Shown here one piece after another: positions 32,688 to 35,114 of a stretch of DNA of 35,114 nucleotides. The notes beneath the pieces were generated by a model that saw only the letters and a list, made by a program, of their open reading frames with translations, was not told where the DNA came from and made no database searches. The first letter of the stretch is position 1, and each line of letters opens with the position of its first letter. A program made the position numbers and the translations under genes. Origin of the DNA: an uncultured Lachnospiraceae bacterium (lineage in GTDB: Bacteria > Bacillota > Clostridia > Lachnospirales > Lachnospiraceae); contig CAMWCA010000035.1 of NCBI GenBank assembly GCA_947172705.1, positions 1 to 35,114 on the forward strand, read 5' to 3'.

Positions 32688-34148
32688 ATGAGGCGGATCA
32701 TGGGCTATGAAAAAAATCAGATCATTACGGCAAAGATCGTAGATATGACCTCAGAGGGAGAAGGCATAGGGAAGGTGGAAGGATATCCTTTTTTTATTAA
32801 GGATGCTGTGATTGGAGATATTGTCCAACTTCGTGTGACGAAGGTAAAAAAGAATTATGCTTATGGAAGATTAGAGAAGGTGGTTACACCTTCTCCTTTT
32901 CGTGTAGATCCATACTGCCCTTTTCACAAGCAATGCGGCGGATGCCAGATCCAGGCTATGAGCTATGAGCGTCAGCTGCAGTTTAAGGAGAGCAAGGTTC
33001 GCAATAACCTAATCCGTATCGGAGGATTTACACCGGAAAAGCTGGATCAAATGATGGAGCCTATTGTGGGTATGGAGGAGCCTTTTCATTACCGAAACAA
33101 GGCGCAATATCCCGTTGGAACAGATCGGGAAGGCAATCCTGTGGTAGGATTTTATGCGGGCAGAACCCATAGCATTATTGCCAATACAAACTGTATTTTA
33201 GGGGCGGCGGAAAATCAGGAGATTCTGGAAAGCATTCTTGCCTATATGAAGGAGAATCATGTACCGGCTTACGATGAAGCTACAGGAAAAGGACTGATCC
33301 GGCATATTCTCATCCGCAAGGGGTTCCAAAGCGGAGAACTCATGGTGTGTCTTGTTTTGAATTGGAAAGGGAAATCAGGCGCAAAGGAATATTTGCCAGA
33401 GCAGAAAAAATTGATTTCTGAATTGGCGGCATTGAAAAATATGACAAGTGTGTCAATCAGTATTAATACTGAAAATACAAATGTAATTATGGGAAAAGAG
33501 GTTCACACTCTATGGGGAAAAGATACCATAGAGGATACCATTGATATTCGTGACGCAGAGAAGGATTTTGCTCCTTTGGGGAGGGGCGTTACCTTTGCTA
33601 TTTCGCCCTTATCCTTTTATCAGGTGAATCCGGCGCAGACAGAAAAGTTGTACAGCCTTGCCCTTTCCTATGCGGGGCTTACCGGAAGGGAGAAGGTGTG
33701 GGATCTGTATTGCGGAATCGGAACGATATCCTTGTTTTTGGCAAGGGATGCGAAGCAGGTGTATGGGGTGGAAATCGTTCCTCAGGCAATTGAGGATGCC
33801 AGGAGAAACGCTTGGCGCAACGGCATTGAAAATGTGGAATTTTTTGTGGGAAAGGCGGAAGAAGTGCTTCCTGAAAAATATGAGAAGGAGGAAATTGCCG
33901 CGGATGTGATCGTGGTAGATCCCCCCAGGAAAGGATGTGACCAGGCGTGTCTGGAAACGATGCTGAAGATGGCGCCGGAGAGGATTGTGTATGTGAGCTG
34001 CGACAGCGCTACGCTGGCAAGGGATCTGAGGGTGCTTTGCGATGGGGGGTATAAGGTGAAGAAGGTGAGGGCGGTGGATATGTTTCCACAGACGGTACAC
34101 GTTGAGGTAATAATAATGATGCAGTATTGTGGAAAAGAGAAGAATTAG
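32688..34148 (+). CDS. rlmD: 23S rRNA (uracil-5-)-methyltransferase, RumA/RlmD (TrmA/RlmCD) family
   Basis: 486 residues. An N-terminal TRAM domain (~8-68) is followed by four Fe-S cysteines, C77, C83, C86 and C169 (YCPFHKQCGGCQIQAM). The SAM site is VWDLYCGIGTISLF. The catalytic motifs are VDPPRKGCDQACLE and the nucleophile C438 in IVYVSCDSATLARDL. It forms 5-methyluridine in 23S rRNA. GGGGAG is four bases before the ATG at 32688; an ATG at 32700 is possible. The last residues after TVHVEVIIMM (QYCGKEKN) are the part usually altered when an element integrates at this gene. A terminator follows. The exact target uridine is not determinable. Confidence 0.92.
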   Translation: MRRIMGYEKNQIITAKIVDMTSEGEGIGKVEGYPFFIKDAVIGDIVQLRVTKVKKNYAYGRLEKVVTPSPFRVDPYCPFHKQCGGCQIQAMSYERQLQFKESKVRNNLIRIGGFTPEKLDQMMEPIVGMEEPFHYRNKAQYPVGTDREGNPVVGFYAGRTHSIIANTNCILGAAENQEILESILAYMKENHVPAYDEATGKGLIRHILIRKGFQSGELMVCLVLNWKGKSGAKEYLPEQKKLISELAALKNMTSVSISINTENTNVIMGKEVHTLWGKDTIEDTIDIRDAEKDFAPLGRGVTFAISPLSFYQVNPAQTEKLYSLALSYAGLTGREKVWDLYCGIGTISLFLARDAKQVYGVEIVPQAIEDARRNAWRNGIENVEFFVGKAEEVLPEKYEKEEIAADVIVVDPPRKGCDQACLETMLKMAPERIVYVSCDSATLARDLRVLCDGGYKVKKVRAVDMFPQTVHVEVIIMMQYCGKEKN

Positions 34149-34178
34149 GGGGTCTAAGCCACAAGATGTTGTGGTTTG

Positions 34179-34225
34179 AGGGCAAAAATTGGAGCGAAAA
34201 TTGACCAGTTTTTGCCCTATTTTTA
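34179..34225 (+). terminator. Terminator downstream of the rumA-like gene
   Basis: AGGGCAAAAA (34179-34188) and TTTTTGCCCT (34209-34218) form a perfect 10-bp stem with a 20-base loop, followed by ATTTTTAT. A second hairpin, AAGCCACAA/TTGTGGTTT (34156-34177), sits just before it. The 277-bp gap up to the LPD28 gene also contains a gene-tail remnant and another terminator. Confidence 0.75.
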
Positions 34226-34306
34226 TGCCCGTTTTTATAGATGAAGGGGAGTTAAAATCGGTTTTGGGGACGATTTGGGGATATTTTTAAGAATGGAAGG
34301 AGGTAA

Positions 34307-34366
34307 AGGGTACGGGAAGAGATTCCCGGTGAAGAACCAGAGGAAGGAATGCAGATGAACATGTAA
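34307..34366 (+). pseudogene. Remnant of a gene tail ending like the LPD28 gene
   Basis: A 19-codon open tail reads RVREEIPGEEPEEGMQMNM then stop, with an in-frame stop just upstream and no start. It ends much like the LPD28-domain protein downstream (DGMQMEL). At DNA level GGAATGCAGATG occurs at 34346-34357 and again at 34767-34778, each close to its stop codon. It is probably the truncated 3' end of a related element gene. Confidence 0.4.
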
Positions 34367-34368
34367 GG

Positions 34369-34405
34369 CGGTACTTATTTTGAACAAAATAGGTACTGTC
34401 TTTTT
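34369..34405 (+). terminator. Terminator/attenuator upstream of the LPD28 gene
   Basis: CGGTACTTATTTT (34369-34381) pairs over 13 bp, with two G-U pairs, with AAAATAGGTACTG (34386-34398). The loop is GAAC, followed by TCTTTTT. It lies three bases after the remnant stop and 20 bases before the next start. Confidence 0.65.
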
Positions 34406-34424
34406 AACAGAACAGGAGGCAGGA

Positions 34425-34787
34425 ATGGAAAACGCAGGAAAAGAAAACTTTGAACTGGCCATGCTGGATGACTATGTGGTGCTTTACACCGGCAGCAGGA
34501 TAGACAGGAACACCGTGCCTGAAAAGTTATTCTGTTATGACGTGCGGCATGATGACGACTGTCAGGGGATTGCCTGTGAGGTAAAACCGTATGTGCTGGT
34601 CAACCATTGGGGAACGATCCTGTCAAAAACAGAAATCCCAATGACGGAGGGCGGCAGTTATTATCCACGAGAAGACATGAATTATCTTGGGGAGACGCTC
34701 ACCGTGGAGAAGTATATGCGGCTTGACATGCGGCAGGATGAAATGAAGGAGGAAAACGGGCAGGACGGAATGCAGATGGAGCTGTAA
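34425..34787 (+). CDS. LPD28-domain protein of a conjugative element
   Basis: About 120 residues. The core DYVVLYTGSRIDRNTVPEKL followed by FCYDVRHDDDCQG and VLVNHWGTILS matches the pattern I know for LPD28 (large polyvalent protein-associated domain 28): RIDR-TVP, a (F/Y)CYD(L/V)R core and a VN-GT turn. These small proteins are common cargo in clostridial integrative conjugative elements. Their function is unknown. The ATG at 34425 follows AGGAGG at good spacing. The C-terminal ~20 residues are polar and charged. The name rests on memory of the family pattern, not a search. Confidence 0.7.
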   Translation: MENAGKENFELAMLDDYVVLYTGSRIDRNTVPEKLFCYDVRHDDDCQGIACEVKPYVLVNHWGTILSKTEIPMTEGGSYYPREDMNYLGETLTVEKYMRLDMRQDEMKEENGQDGMQMEL

Positions 34788-34859
34788 AGGTGGTGACCGC
34801 TTTAGCAATAAAGCCGGGTGCGTCATTATAAATGGTGAAGAGAAAGGAGGGTTATACCA

Positions 34860-35099
34860 ATAAAAAGTGGAACTGAAGTAACTTATGATGGTAGGAAATA
34901 TATTTCCCTCCGGGAACTCTGCAGGGATTTAAGCCTTCCATATTCTCAGGTTATGCATAAGTATTACCGGACCAAGAGCATTGAGGAGTCAGTTGAATGG
35001 GCAAAAAAAGTGCAGGCAAGGAAAGCGGGATTTGTCCTGTGGGGGCGGCAGTATGATACTGTAGAACGTCACATTACAGCTGAATCCAACGTCATATAA
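34860..35099 (+). CDS. Small helix-turn-helix-like protein, apparent AUA start
   Basis: An open frame of 79 codons with a good AAAGGAGG (34843-34850) nine bases before an ATA, and no ATG, GTG or TTG in frame near it. It reads KSGTEVTYDGRKYISLRELC, then RDLSLPYSQVMHKYYRTKSI and EESVEWAKKV. The middle resembles the short DNA-binding repeat (L-R-E-L-C-R-D-L, P-Y-S-Q-V) found in phage and element proteins. The first in-frame ATG (34953) would cut that region. Either a rare AUA start is used or an ATG has decayed. It follows the LPD28 gene on the same strand and is probably part of the same element. Confidence 0.5.
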   Translation: MKSGTEVTYDGRKYISLRELCRDLSLPYSQVMHKYYRTKSIEESVEWAKKVQARKAGFVLWGRQYDTVERHITAESNVI

Positions 35100-35114
35100 A
35101 ACCTGACCATTTTC

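Overview
The window looks like a chromosomal segment of a gut-type Firmicute, most likely family Lachnospiraceae (Clostridia). Reasons: moderate GC, strong AGGAGG-type ribosome sites before nearly every gene, a dacF-type carboxypeptidase, YhaM and RumA proteins of clostridial style, a tRNA gene without an encoded CCA, and many Mrp/Mbh-like membrane subunits. The species cannot be named from this sequence alone.

Layout. (1) 1-4.2 kb: a minus-strand pair for a neopullulanase-like alpha-glycosidase and a MATE exporter, divergent from an AraC regulator. (2) 4.3-6.3 kb: an OmpR-type two-component system. (3) 6.4-9.0 kb: a MutS-domain-V ATPase and an AT-rich, probably acquired MazF/PemK-like gene behind a very structured leader with two hairpin terminators. 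(4) 9.1-15.2 kb: an operon-like run of a small lipoprotein, a propeller-plus-solute-binding lipoprotein, two sugar-type ABC permeases and a HlyD-like adaptor, with no ATPase. (5) 15.2-18.9 kb: housekeeping genes (DEDDh exonuclease with a zinc-ribbon tail, D-Ala-D-Ala carboxypeptidase, TrmB, thioredoxin). (6) 18.9-28.3 kb: ten tightly packed genes for a multi-subunit Mrp/Mbh-like cation antiporter with four separate antiporter-type subunits and a dissected MrpA. (7) 28.3-30.3 kb: a membrane-anchored alpha/beta hydrolase, an XRE+AbrB regulator and tRNA-Pro(CGG). (8) 30.3-34.1 kb: an HtrA-like protein whose catalytic triad appears lost, the YhaM exoribonuclease and the RumA/RlmD 23S rRNA methyltransferase. 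(9) 34.2 kb to the end: probably the edge of an integrative conjugative element next to the 3' end of the rumA-like gene, with a gene-tail remnant, an LPD28-domain protein and a small helix-turn-helix-like ORF that lacks a standard start codon.

How the genes work together. The AraC regulator probably controls the divergent glycosidase/MATE pair. The glycosidase has no signal peptide, so it would act on imported maltooligosaccharides. The Mrp-like operon should form one membrane complex coupling proton and sodium movement. The ABC genes at 9-15 kb should form a sugar-type importer that borrows a shared ATPase, with the two extra envelope proteins in an unknown role.

The best candidates for something undescribed are the MazF-like gene with its RNA-like leader, the importer-plus-HlyD operon, the four-module Mrp-like complex, the HtrA-like pseudoprotease, and the element junction after rumA. 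All assignments come from reading motifs and context by eye; no database search or folding program was run.
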